Source of the DNA: Bacillus sp. FJAT-14578 | GTDB taxonomy: Bacteria > Bacillota > Bacilli > Bacillales > Bacillaceae_H | Length of the DNA: 64,000 nt | Direction: 5' to 3' | NCBI RefSeq assembly: GCF_000504165.1 | Contig: NZ_KI632508.1 | Location: forward strand, 1 to 64,000 | Part shown: one piece after another, positions 33,782-43,090 of the stretch | Numbering within the stretch: the first letter of the stretch is position 1 | Layout: every line of letters starts with the position of its first letter | The notes under the pieces: model-generated | The model's database searches: none | What the model saw: only the letters and a program-made list of their open reading frames with translations | What the model was told of the DNA's origin: nothing | Made by a program: the position numbers and the translations under genes

Positions 33782-33809
33782 ACGTTTGCCTTTCAGTTTC
33801 ATAGACTAG
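33782..33809 (+). promoter_or_regulatory. Second sigma-K-type promoter, in front of gerPF
   Basis: ACG (33782-33784) and CATAGACTA (33800-33808) are separated by 15 bp. They resemble the gerPA promoter and lie in the 71-bp gap before gerPF. It would allow gerPF to be expressed apart from the operon. Confidence 0.5.
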
Positions 33810-33852
33810 GAGTATCATCAAAAACGTATCTTCTAAAAAAGGATGTTATCAT

Positions 33853-34068
33853 ATGCCCGCAATTGTTGGTCCCGTTAATATCGGTAACGCAGGTGGTATT
33901 GTGACCTTCGGAGATGTTTTTTATATCTCGCCAAAAGAAACAGCAAAATCAGCTACCGGGGCAGGTGCAGCTAATACCGGAAACTTTATTATTACAAACA
34001 ACGGATTATCCGCAACCAATACAATCGATCCGGACATTGCTGACCAAAATAATACCGCTAATGCGTAA
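33853..34068 (+). CDS. gerPF: Spore germination protein GerPF
   Basis: The 71-residue protein starts MPAIVGPVNIGNAGGIVTFG and ends DPDIADQNNTANA, paralogous to GerPA. AAAAGGATG lies before the ATG. It closes the six-gene cluster but is set apart by 71 bp and a possible separate promoter. Confidence 0.93.
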   Translation: MPAIVGPVNIGNAGGIVTFGDVFYISPKETAKSATGAGAANTGNFIITNNGLSATNTIDPDIADQNNTANA

Positions 34069-34116
34069 TGGTCATTTCACATGGGAAATTTTAAATAAAC
34101 ACATATCTATATATGC

Positions 34117-34171
34117 AAATGAAGCGTCATGGAATACCGTAAAGAACACGAATTTCCTTGACGCTTCATTT
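34117..34171. terminator. Bidirectional terminator between gerPF and yisB
   Basis: AAATGAAGCGTCA and TGACGCTTCATTT form a perfect 13-bp stem with a 29-nt loop between the convergent genes. Confidence 0.65.
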
Positions 34172-34188
34172 GATTGAAAGCAGTATTC

Positions 34189-34491
34189 TTACTTTTTCTT
34201 TCGCTCATTCGATTTTTTCATACGCGGAAGCTTGGATGGCGGCTGCTTGCGAACCCACTTCAAAAAAGAGGCCATTTGGCCATCGTGCTGAAGCGCCTCG
34301 ATTGTATTCAAGCGAATGGCCAGCTCTGCATTCGTATATAATGCATGAATTTGCTTATGGCATGGAATACATAAGTCGGCGGTCGGCTCAAACGTACCGC
34401 CCATTTCTTTCGGCGTTAAATGGTGAACGGTAATGGCCACTTCTTCTCTGCCGCATAATTCGCATCTTCCGAGCTGCTCTTTTTTTGCCAT
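34189..34491 (-). CDS. yisB: YisB, HNH-type protein
   Basis: A 100-residue protein with the HNH/zinc arrangement: CELCGREE (CxxC, about 10-13), VHHLTPKEMGG (the HH of the nuclease motif, about 23) and LCIPCHKQIH (CxxCH, about 41-45). Such proteins are small endonuclease-like domains. A real nuclease activity is unproven. The basic tail (KSNERKKK) fits nucleic-acid binding. The position between gerP and sbcC matches B. subtilis yisB. Confidence 0.87.
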   Translation of the reverse strand: MAKKEQLGRCELCGREEVAITVHHLTPKEMGGTFEPTADLCIPCHKQIHALYTNAELAIRLNTIEALQHDGQMASFLKWVRKQPPSKLPRMKKSNERKKK

Positions 34492-34536
34492 GGTTCTTCC
34501 GCCTTCCCGCTAAAGCTTTAACCCGGTCTTATTGCC

Positions 34537-37500
34537 TTACAATGTTTCCACCGTTACTTTTGTTCCGCGTCCCGACGGCTCAGCCGGTTCTACAACAAGC
34601 CGCTTTGGCAGCCTTGCCCTTAACTCCTGTACGTGACTGATAACCCCTATGGATAATTGGTTCGATTGAATTTTTTCAAGGGAAGTCACTACTGTATCCA
34701 ACAGCTCTGCATCGAGTGTCCCAAACCCTTCATCAAGGAAGAAAAATTGAAGCGGATATTCTCCTCGCAGTTGGATTTGAGCAGATAAAGCCAAGGCGAG
34801 CGCTAAAGAGGTTAAGAACGTTTCTCCTCCTGAGAGCGTGGTAACCGGACGCTTCACGCCCCCATTTGCATCATCTCTCATAATGAAGCCTCCCTGCGAA
34901 TCCACTTCGATGGCATACCGCTGTCTTGTCAAAATACCAAGACGCTGGGAAGCATCGCGGCTGACGCTCATCAGCTGTTCTTCGGCAATGAATTCCACAA
35001 AGCTATTTCCTTTAAATACACTTTGCAGTTTTTGATGTTGGGAGAGTAAACGTTCGACATGGACACGCTTCGCATCCAGCTTCCCAAAACGCTCATGGCG
35101 GGCTTGAATATCCTCAAGCGTTTTTTGAGCGGCTCCTTTTGCCTGCATCGCTTCACGGACGCCAGCTTGCAATTCCAGTTGAAGCTGCTTCGTCTCCTCC
35201 CATTGTTCCTTGGTTAACACCAATCCTTGCAAACGCTCTTCCAAATGGGCCATCGCATGTTCGTGCTCTTTTATTTTATCCCAACATTCACGAATCGTTT
35301 CTTTCAACAACATTCGCTCTTCTTTTTCGATAAAGGCGTGTCTCACCTCTTCAATTGATGAAAACGCAGTTTCTCCATGTTTTTCATTCCATGCTTGCTC
35401 CGCTTCTTTATAGTGGAGTTTCAGCTCTTGAAGAGACTGCTCCAATGCTTTTGTACGGCTTTCATGCTGTTGGTACGCAAGTTGACTTTGCTGCCATTTT
35501 TCATACGCTGATGTTTCTTCGGAAGAAAGTATCTCCATCATACGAACGGTCTTTTCTAACAGCACTTGGGCATCCTCTTCACCGATGATGTTTTTTAATT
35601 GTGATTGTTTCTCAAAACATAGCTCCTGCTTCCCGCTGAGGCGCGCTGCCAGCTCTACTTGCTGACGTTCCAGTTCGTTATTCTCTGCCGTAACACGTTT
35701 AATAAGTGCTGCTTTCTGCTCTAAAAAGGTAATGCTCGTTTCGATTCGCTCTTTCAATTGTTGCTGTTGTCGATCTTTCGATGTAATTTCCTGCTGCAAA
35801 CTTTCCATATCGTCCAATCGAAATGGAGCAAACTGTTCGTTCCAACTCGCTGCAGCTTGTTCTACATCGTGTTGTAATTGGTTCAGTTTTTCTGTTCGCT
35901 CCTGTAAATCAGCTTCATAGAGCGACACATGCGATACGGCCTGCTCGTATTTGATTTTCATCATTCGAAACTGTTGAATAAGAGCTTGACTATCTTCTTT
36001 TAACTTTAGATAGTCCTGTTGCAGCGATTTCGTCTCTGTTTGAATCACACGCACGATATCCCCAATATTCTCAGATCCCAGAGCGGCCAACGGTTCAATC
36101 GCGGATAAAACACCGATTTTATCCATCTTTCCTTCAAGCTCATCTGTTATTTGCTGTGCTGCCTGCTCAAGCTGTACTTTTAAAGAGGTAAAGCGGGATT
36201 TCTCCTCTCGCAAAACCAAAAAAAGCTGTTCCGCTTTTTCCAATTTCTCGGCGATTACTTTGACTTGAGATGCGCCTATATGCTGAACGGGAGAAGGATG
36301 GTCAGTCGACCCGCAAACCGGACAGGATGAACCTTCCGTTAACTTTTCTGCCAGCTGTAACGCCAAATGCTGCGCTTTTTCCTTTTCCGCTTGATTCTTC
36401 AATGCTTGAATGTGGCCCTCAGCCTTAGAAACGGCTTGTTCAAACTCCTTTTCACGCTCACAAAGAACATGATACGTTCCTTGCACCCGTTCAAATAAAG
36501 TCTTCCCGTTTTCTAACAAGGCTTCATATTTTTCATGAAACTGTTCAGCTTCCCGCTCCGCTGCCTTTACTTGTTCTTGTTTTGTCTCGCGGCTCTCCAT
36601 CGCTTCTTTCATCATCTCTCGAAGACGAAGGAGGTTGTGCTTTTCGGCAGAAGCCTGTTGTACCTTTTCGCGATACTCTGTTGCCACTTCGGTTTGTTTC
36701 ATCTCTTCTTTCAGCTGCTTTTGCTTCTCTGTTCCTCTTTCATAGAGACTTTCCGCTTTTTCCAACTCTTCTTTTTTTTGTTGAAGAGCTTGTTCCAGCT
36801 GTTGCTGCTGTTTACGCAAATCATCAATTTCTTTCGTTAAATTTTGTACCGAAACCTGCCATTCCTTTGCTTGTTCCAATTTTTCCTTTCGAGCCGTTAA
36901 TCCGGGTTCTTCCTTCAAGCGAATGTCTCTTTTTTCTTGATACAAAACCGTCGATTGTTCGTAAGATCGCTTTGTCTCGTCCAGTTTTTCCTTTAACTGA
37001 TGGAGATTCATTTCAGCTTGAGTGTAGCGCTTTTTGCATTGCTCGTATGCGTCCATATACGGCTTGAGGCTTTCAGCCAGCTCCGCCCGCTCCACAACCT
37101 GCTCTTTTTCTTGAATGGCTGGCTTTTGTTGTTCTAAAGCGAAGAGTTTCTCCTGAATGACCTCCCTCTCTTGCTGCCATTCCCACAATTGTTTATGCTG
37201 CTCGAATTGCCGATTAATGTCTGAAAGCTCTTTTTCCCTCTTTTGAAGAAGCATATCACCATTTTTCAATTCTTCTTCTGCTTCTTTTAAACGCTCGGCC
37301 GATGCATCCCCCAGCCCCGCCTGCTCTGCGATGATTTTATCAAGGTCGCTGTTAAGCTTCTGGACTTTCTCACGCAGCTGTTTATTAAGGCGGTCTCCAT
37401 ACTGTTCCAAATTAAATAGGCGCTGAAGCATTTGCCGGCGTTCTACCCCTTTTAAAGACAAAAACTCGGCAAACTTCCCTTGCGGAAGGACGACTGCGCG

Positions 37501-37935
37501 TGTGAAATCGTCAATCGTCAATCCAAGAAGCTCCTGTACCTGTTGATTCACGTCGCTTGTTTTATCAGCTAATACAAATCTCTCTTCTTGTTCCTCAATC
37601 AATCGGCTTGTTGCCGATTTCACCCGGAGCTCATCAGAACGCTTAAAACTTCGTTCTACCGTATAACGGTATTTGTTCTCTGCATTTTCGAGCTCGAATG
37701 TAAACGCAACGTGCAGTTCTTTTTCCGCATGATTTAAAATTCCTTGTGTGTTATTGGCGGCTCTTTCTACTTTTCCGTATAACGCCAATGTCATTGCATC
37801 TAAAATGGAGGATTTTCCGCTTCCCGTCGGTCCGAAAATCCCAAACACTCCCCCTTCACAAAGGGTTTCGAAATCGATGACTTGTTTCTCACGAAAGCTA
37901 TGGAGCCCTGCAATGGTTAACGTAATAGGTTTCAT
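34537..37935 (-). CDS. sbcC: SbcC, ATPase subunit of the SbcCD exonuclease
   Basis: The 1132-residue SMC/Rad50-like ATPase works with SbcD to cut hairpins and protein-blocked DNA ends. Seen: Walker A GPTGSGKSS (about 34-42), two long coiled-coil arms, a central zinc hook CPVCGS (about 552), the ABC signature TLSGGETFLTSL and Walker B FFFLDEGFGTLD near the C-terminus. GGAGGAGG precedes the ATG. The start overlaps the sbcD stop by 4 bp. Confidence 0.95.
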   Translation of the reverse strand: MKPITLTIAGLHSFREKQVIDFETLCEGGVFGIFGPTGSGKSSILDAMTLALYGKVERAANNTQGILNHAEKELHVAFTFELENAENKYRYTVERSFKRSDELRVKSATSRLIEEQEERFVLADKTSDVNQQVQELLGLTIDDFTRAVVLPQGKFAEFLSLKGVERRQMLQRLFNLEQYGDRLNKQLREKVQKLNSDLDKIIAEQAGLGDASAERLKEAEEELKNGDMLLQKREKELSDINRQFEQHKQLWEWQQEREVIQEKLFALEQQKPAIQEKEQVVERAELAESLKPYMDAYEQCKKRYTQAEMNLHQLKEKLDETKRSYEQSTVLYQEKRDIRLKEEPGLTARKEKLEQAKEWQVSVQNLTKEIDDLRKQQQQLEQALQQKKEELEKAESLYERGTEKQKQLKEEMKQTEVATEYREKVQQASAEKHNLLRLREMMKEAMESRETKQEQVKAAEREAEQFHEKYEALLENGKTLFERVQGTYHVLCEREKEFEQAVSKAEGHIQALKNQAEKEKAQHLALQLAEKLTEGSSCPVCGSTDHPSPVQHIGASQVKVIAEKLEKAEQLFLVLREEKSRFTSLKVQLEQAAQQITDELEGKMDKIGVLSAIEPLAALGSENIGDIVRVIQTETKSLQQDYLKLKEDSQALIQQFRMMKIKYEQAVSHVSLYEADLQERTEKLNQLQHDVEQAAASWNEQFAPFRLDDMESLQQEITSKDRQQQQLKERIETSITFLEQKAALIKRVTAENNELERQQVELAARLSGKQELCFEKQSQLKNIIGEEDAQVLLEKTVRMMEILSSEETSAYEKWQQSQLAYQQHESRTKALEQSLQELKLHYKEAEQAWNEKHGETAFSSIEEVRHAFIEKEERMLLKETIRECWDKIKEHEHAMAHLEERLQGLVLTKEQWEETKQLQLELQAGVREAMQAKGAAQKTLEDIQARHERFGKLDAKRVHVERLLSQHQKLQSVFKGNSFVEFIAEEQLMSVSRDASQRLGILTRQRYAIEVDSQGGFIMRDDANGGVKRPVTTLSGGETFLTSLALALALSAQIQLRGEYPLQFFFLDEGFGTLDAELLDTVVTSLEKIQSNQLSIGVISHVQELRARLPKRLVVEPAEPSGRGTKVTVETL

Positions 37936-39116
37936 GCTTCCTCCTCCTCCCCAGTTGATGCTTCTTCATGAACGAGTGATAAGAATAATTGAATTAGCTC
38001 ATCATCCGGCTGTGCTCCACCGGTTTGGCGTCCGTAAAACCGTTTGAACAACTCGTCAATGGGGAGATTTTGGATCGCAGCCGAGGTTTCATGCTCCTCT
38101 TCCTCCTCAAATACCGGGCGGATGTGAACAAAACCACTGTGTAATTTGCGCAGTCGATGAATTTCTTCAATGGACAGTGCATCCTTTAAATGAACTTCAA
38201 GGTCAATCCACGCTTGTTTGTCCCGTCCCTCATCAATCCAGTTGTAAACTTCCGTTAACCCGTTTTTCGCCTTCCATCTCACAAGCGGCTTTCCACTCGT
38301 TAAATAAACTTCCGTCAGCTCAACCGGAGCATGAGGTTTCGCATCCACAATCGTAACGGATTTCGTATATCCCGACTCCGAAAAACTGTAAGCCAAAGGT
38401 GAGCCGGAATAACGGGCTGTTGTATGAGCCCGCTTAATGTTTTGAGGTCGATGCAAATGCCCGAGCGCTACATATTGTGCCGCCTCAGGAAGGCTTGTTG
38501 CCGCTACCGTATAAGCCCCGCCTACCTCGATAGGACGCTCCGAGTCGGTTGAACTTCCTCCTGCCACATAAATATGGCTCATCGCGACATGAACCGCATT
38601 CGGTGAAAATTGGCTGCTCATCGCTTGAAAAATCCCTTGGATTCGCTGGTCATATGAGTTTCGAATGGCCATTTCATCATTTTCAGCAGATAAAAGTTCT
38701 TTTAAGCGCGATTCGGACGGATATGGCAATGCAGCTACCTCAAGCAATTCTCCCGTTGTTGGAATATGGATGGAATGAATATTCGTTGTCGGTAATCCGA
38801 TTAGAGTAATCTCTTGTTCTCTCGCTAAGGGTGTAGCTGCCGCAAGCCGATCCGGGCTGTCATGATTTCCTGAAATAACCATCACAGGCCTATTTCCTTT
38901 ATCGGACAATCGCGATAGACTCTCATAAAAAAGCTGCTCAGCCGCTGCAGGCGGATTCACCGTATCAAAAGCATCCCCTGCCATAAGTACAACATCTATT
39001 TTTTCTTTTTCCACTATCTCTGCCAGCTCGTCCAAAAACTGCGCTTGCTCTTCAAGGCGACTGCGTCCCTCAAGCGTTCGCCCTAAATGCCAATCGGCTG
39101 TATGCAAAATCCGCAC
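37932..39116 (-). CDS. sbcD: SbcD, nuclease subunit of SbcCD
   Basis: A calcineurin-like phosphoesterase, the Mn-dependent nuclease partner of SbcC (Mre11-like). Seen: the metal-binding motifs ILHTADWHLGR (about 3-13), VLMAGDAFD (about 44), ISGNHD (about 78) and ALGHLH (about 216), in an SbcD of 394 residues. I choose the GTG start at 39116 because GGGGAAGGA lies 4-5 nt upstream and it puts the first metal motif at the expected distance. The TTG seven codons earlier is less likely. Confidence 0.93.
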   Translation of the reverse strand: MRILHTADWHLGRTLEGRSRLEEQAQFLDELAEIVEKEKIDVVLMAGDAFDTVNPPAAAEQLFYESLSRLSDKGNRPVMVISGNHDSPDRLAAATPLAREQEITLIGLPTTNIHSIHIPTTGELLEVAALPYPSESRLKELLSAENDEMAIRNSYDQRIQGIFQAMSSQFSPNAVHVAMSHIYVAGGSSTDSERPIEVGGAYTVAATSLPEAAQYVALGHLHRPQNIKRAHTTARYSGSPLAYSFSESGYTKSVTIVDAKPHAPVELTEVYLTSGKPLVRWKAKNGLTEVYNWIDEGRDKQAWIDLEVHLKDALSIEEIHRLRKLHSGFVHIRPVFEEEEEHETSAAIQNLPIDELFKRFYGRQTGGAQPDDELIQLFLSLVHEEASTGEEEEA

Positions 39117-39223
39117 GTATTCCTTCCCCCTGTTCAAATCCCTTTTGACTTGTATTTTATCATATGAAACAGCAGAAGGGCGGCCGACTTCCGCTCACCC
39201 CCCACACTTCTCTTATAGCGTTT

Positions 39224-39327
39224 GAGACTGACCCAGCGTCTCTGATAGACCGCAAGAATTGATTTTTAATGAAAGGCCCCGTCACGAAGTCCTTGATTTT
39301 ACTGGATTTTCAAGACGGGGCTTTCAT
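39224..39327 (-). repeat. Family 1 repeat (inverted), downstream of addA
   Basis: Hairpin 2 ATGAAAGGCCCCGTC...GACGGGGCTTTCAT (39269-39327) encloses the family loop in reverse (TCCTTGATTTTACTGGATTT). The tail GAGACTGACCCAGCGTCTC is at 39224-39242. Hairpin 1 is absent because the addA stop lies just 5 bp away. Confidence 0.75.
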
Positions 39328-39331
39328 TCTA

Positions 39332-42300
39332 TTATAATTCAATCACTTGACTGCCATCAAAAAAGTACAGATAACGAGCTGCCACCGGGCGATTTAAGAT
39401 ATGCTCGACCGCTTTTGCATATAGGCTTACTTGCATTTCATAGCGATCCAGCAAGAACGGCTTCGCCCGTTCAAAATCTCCTTCAAAACGGTCGGAAATA
39501 TTGTCTGTTTTAAAGTCAATCAATACGATGCCTTCTTCGTCTTCAAATAAACAGTCAATGACCCCCTGCACTAGAACTGCTTCTTCCTCGGGAGCGCTCC
39601 ATGTCGCATAAGCCTCGGAAGCCGGAATGTATAAACTGAACGGCATTTCCCGATAGACATGCTTGGTATGTTGCAGTCTTCTTCCAATATCCGTCTTAAA
39701 AAACGCCGAGATGCTTTCAAAATCAATTTCATCCGCTTGCTCTGTGGTAAGCAGTTCCCTCGTTACCATCGAAGCTACAAGCTCCCTTACATCATCAGCC
39801 GTTACCGCTTGCTGCAACGAAACATGCTGCATAACAAGATGCATCGCTGTTCCTCTCTCGGCTGCCGTCAAAGACTTTTCCTGCATGAATCTCGGACGGT
39901 CGACAAGCGGGGCCCTCACCTTTCGAATGAATGCATCATCACTGCTGTCTTCCGTTAATTGATGCTGATGCTTCATTTCAGATACAGATTGTTTAGAGCG
40001 GTGAACGGCTGCCGCTTGGAAGCCGTACTTCCAGTCAAGCCTTCTTTTAATTTCGGATTTTTTCTCACTCTCGATTGGAACGTTTTTCCCTTGCTTCAAC
40101 GCTTCCAGCAGTTCTTCATGATGATGCTGCTCCTGTTGGGATTCATCCGCAAGGTCAGCGGCATGAATGACCTCCAGCTTCCATGATGACGAATGTTCAT
40201 GCACTTCAGGCAATACAGGAACCTCTGCCGCTTCTCCCAACAATTGTTCCCCGCTCTTATGGCGAATGACGGAAGCACCAATCCAATCCAAATAGCATTT
40301 TGCCTGCGCTCTTACATGGATGGGAAGCACCCAATCGGGATGCGCTAAGACACTCTTCCACTTCATTAACGTATTGGCAAAACGATTGACGGTGCCGACC
40401 AATATCAGCTTTTCCTTTGCACGGGTCAACGCCACATATAAAACTCGCATTTCCTCTGCCATGGTTTCTTTTTTCATTTTTCGCTTAATCGTTTGTTGAA
40501 GCAGCATTGGGTAGCTGATTCTCAGCTTAGGATTCACAAGCTTCGATCCAAATCCCAATTCTTTATCAAATAAATACGATTGATACAAATCCATCATATT
40601 AAACTGCCTGGAAAGTCCTGCAACGAAGACGATGGGAAACTCCAGACCTTTACTGCTGTGGATGGTCATCAGCCGTACGACATCTTCCTGCTCTCCGAGG
40701 GCTCTGGCCGTTCCTAAATCATCCCCGCGATCCCGCATTCTTTCAATAAAACGCAAGAAACGGAACAGCCCTCTAAACGATGTCGATTCATATTGGCGTG
40801 CGCGGTCATACAGCGCCCGCAAATTGGCTTGTCTTTGCTTTCCACCCGGCAAGCCGCCGACAAATTCAAAGAAGCCGGTATCACGGTACAGCTGCCAAAT
40901 AAGAGATGACAGCGCTCCCTGGCGAGCCTGTGTACGCCATACTTGCAATGATTCATATAACCGGTACACTTTCTGGTAAATAACATCCCTCTCGTCAGAT
41001 GTTGCCATAAAAGCCTTGAGCGCTTCATAGTACGTTCCTTTTTTATCCGCTAATCGGATAACCGCCAACTCTTCATCACTCATGCCGACGATTGGAGAAC
41101 GAAGCACGGCCGCAAGTGGAATATCTTGGTACGGATTATCCACGACTTGCAATAAGGACATCATGATCGTGACTTCCGTCGCATCAAAATAACCTTTTGC
41201 CAAGTCCGCATAAAGCGGGATTCCATGCTGTTTAAACTCTTCCATGATTTGCGGAGCCCATGGCATGGAGCGAAGCAATATGACAAAGTCACGATATGTG
41301 ACATTGCGCATTCGGTCCAATGCGCGATCGTACACTTGGAACCGATTTTGAACCATTTCCCTTATTTTTCGGGCCATTACCCTCGCTTCAAGTTGAGCCG
41401 TCTCCAGTTCTGCATCCGAAAATGCCCCGCTTTCCTGTTCGGACTCTTCCTCCAGATCAACAGAAACCTCCGCCCCGTCTTTCGTGACAAGCAGCAGTTC
41501 CGTTTCCATTCCCTCTACTTTCGGATAACTGGCACCAAGTTTTAAAGAAGCATCATCGTCATATTCGATTTCTCCCACAGCCTCATCCATAATTTGCTGA
41601 AACACAAAGTTCGTCGCATCCAGCACCTGTGAACGGCTGCGAAAGTTTTTATTTAAATCGATTCGCAAGCCTGAATGTTCCCCGTCTTGGGTAAATCGCT
41701 TGTATTTGCTTAAAAACAAAAAGGGCTCTGCCAAACGGAAGCGATAAATTGACTGTTTCACGTCCCCAACCATGAACAGGTTTCCCGTCTCTTCTTCATC
41801 TTTTGTAACAAGCTGAATAATCGATTCTTGGACCATATTCGTATCTTGGTACTCATCCAACAATACTTCCGTAAACTGTACCCGATATTGCTTCGCGACT
41901 TCTGAAGGAACGAGGGCTTGTCCCCCCTGTTCGTCGTCTCGTAACACTTGCAGGCAGTAATGCTCCAAATCGGAAAAATCTACAAGCCCTTTCTCTTTTT
42001 TTACCGCTTCATATCTTTTTCCATATTCCAAGACGATGAACACCAGTGTTTCAACGATTGGCTTCATCGTTTTCAAGTCTTCTAAATAAGCACGAAGCGG
42101 ACGGTTAAACAATTCACTTTGCACCTTTTCCAATGATGTTTTGGCGCTTTTCCTTACATCCGACACTTTATCGAGGAGTTCGGGGTGAAACTCATCTCCT
42201 TTACATGGCTTCAGTCTGGAGAAAGAAAGGGACTGGAATTGTTCATGCAGTAAAGAAAAGGAGGTCTCAGACGCATGTATCAATGCTTGAACTTGACGTA

Positions 42301-43090
42301 AATCATCTTCTATATTGACTGCCCTTGGTGCAGGTCCCCCTGGGACTTTGGTCAATTCCAACGCTTCTTGCAGTAATGCTTCAATACCTTGAAGCTGCAT
42401 GCGCACATCATCCAGCAAAAAACGGATAAACGGCAATGAATCCACCGTCATTTCTTCCGTCACCTCATATTGGCGAATCAATTGCTCCAACCAAAGGTCA
42501 GGATTCGGATTGGCACGCGCAAAATCATACAGTTTCCTCACAATCACTTGAATATCATTGTCACTGCGGTCGCTTGTGTAACGATCGATCACCTCAAAGA
42601 AACGCTCATTGTTCTCGATGCTGTATTGTTCTTCAAACAACTCATCCAGCACTTCTTCCCGGATTAATTCGGCTTCTGTATCATCCGCAATGCGAAACCC
42701 CGGATCTAAATCGATCATATAATAAAATTTTCGAATCACTTCCAAACAGAAAGAGTGCAGTGTTGAAATGGAGGCCCGGTTTAATAAACTTAACTGGCGT
42801 CGCAAATGAAGAGAGGAAGGGTTTTTCTTTAATTCTTTTTCAATGGCCTCCCCGATTCGATTACGCATTTCCGCAGCCGATGCATTCGTGAATGTCACAA
42901 CGAGCAAGCGGTCTACGTCAATCGGATTTTCATTTGATACTAGTTTTTTAATAATCCGTTCCACAAGAACGGCCGTTTTTCCCGACCCGGCTGCTGCCGC
43001 GACAAGAATATCCTGTCCAGAGGCAGCGATGGCTTTCCATTGATCATCTGTCCACTGACTTCCCTCTGGTTTTGGCACCCATTTACTCAT
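39332..43090 (-). CDS. addA: AddA, helicase-nuclease subunit A
   Basis: The 1252-residue UvrD-like helicase with a C-terminal RecB-type nuclease is the partner of AddB in processing double-strand breaks up to a Chi site. Seen: Walker A AAAGSGKTAVL (about 33-43), Walker B LLDEYQDTN, helicase motifs VGDVKQSIYRFR and TIHSSKGLEFP, and the nuclease core VQGVIDC...VLIDFKTDN near the end. GGAGGGAG precedes the ATG, which lies inside the end of addB (8-bp overlap). Confidence 0.96.
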   Translation of the reverse strand: MSKWVPKPEGSQWTDDQWKAIAASGQDILVAAAAGSGKTAVLVERIIKKLVSNENPIDVDRLLVVTFTNASAAEMRNRIGEAIEKELKKNPSSLHLRRQLSLLNRASISTLHSFCLEVIRKFYYMIDLDPGFRIADDTEAELIREEVLDELFEEQYSIENNERFFEVIDRYTSDRSDNDIQVIVRKLYDFARANPNPDLWLEQLIRQYEVTEEMTVDSLPFIRFLLDDVRMQLQGIEALLQEALELTKVPGGPAPRAVNIEDDLRQVQALIHASETSFSLLHEQFQSLSFSRLKPCKGDEFHPELLDKVSDVRKSAKTSLEKVQSELFNRPLRAYLEDLKTMKPIVETLVFIVLEYGKRYEAVKKEKGLVDFSDLEHYCLQVLRDDEQGGQALVPSEVAKQYRVQFTEVLLDEYQDTNMVQESIIQLVTKDEEETGNLFMVGDVKQSIYRFRLAEPFLFLSKYKRFTQDGEHSGLRIDLNKNFRSRSQVLDATNFVFQQIMDEAVGEIEYDDDASLKLGASYPKVEGMETELLLVTKDGAEVSVDLEEESEQESGAFSDAELETAQLEARVMARKIREMVQNRFQVYDRALDRMRNVTYRDFVILLRSMPWAPQIMEEFKQHGIPLYADLAKGYFDATEVTIMMSLLQVVDNPYQDIPLAAVLRSPIVGMSDEELAVIRLADKKGTYYEALKAFMATSDERDVIYQKVYRLYESLQVWRTQARQGALSSLIWQLYRDTGFFEFVGGLPGGKQRQANLRALYDRARQYESTSFRGLFRFLRFIERMRDRGDDLGTARALGEQEDVVRLMTIHSSKGLEFPIVFVAGLSRQFNMMDLYQSYLFDKELGFGSKLVNPKLRISYPMLLQQTIKRKMKKETMAEEMRVLYVALTRAKEKLILVGTVNRFANTLMKWKSVLAHPDWVLPIHVRAQAKCYLDWIGASVIRHKSGEQLLGEAAEVPVLPEVHEHSSSWKLEVIHAADLADESQQEQHHHEELLEALKQGKNVPIESEKKSEIKRRLDWKYGFQAAAVHRSKQSVSEMKHQHQLTEDSSDDAFIRKVRAPLVDRPRFMQEKSLTAAERGTAMHLVMQHVSLQQAVTADDVRELVASMVTRELLTTEQADEIDFESISAFFKTDIGRRLQHTKHVYREMPFSLYIPASEAYATWSAPEEEAVLVQGVIDCLFEDEEGIVLIDFKTDNISDRFEGDFERAKPFLLDRYEMQVSLYAKAVEHILNRPVAARYLYFFDGSQVIEL

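Noticed and set aside
34189..34491. YisB as a homing or restriction nuclease indicating a mobile element
   Set aside because: Its place between gerP and sbcC is the conserved chromosomal position, and no element ends or partner genes are present.
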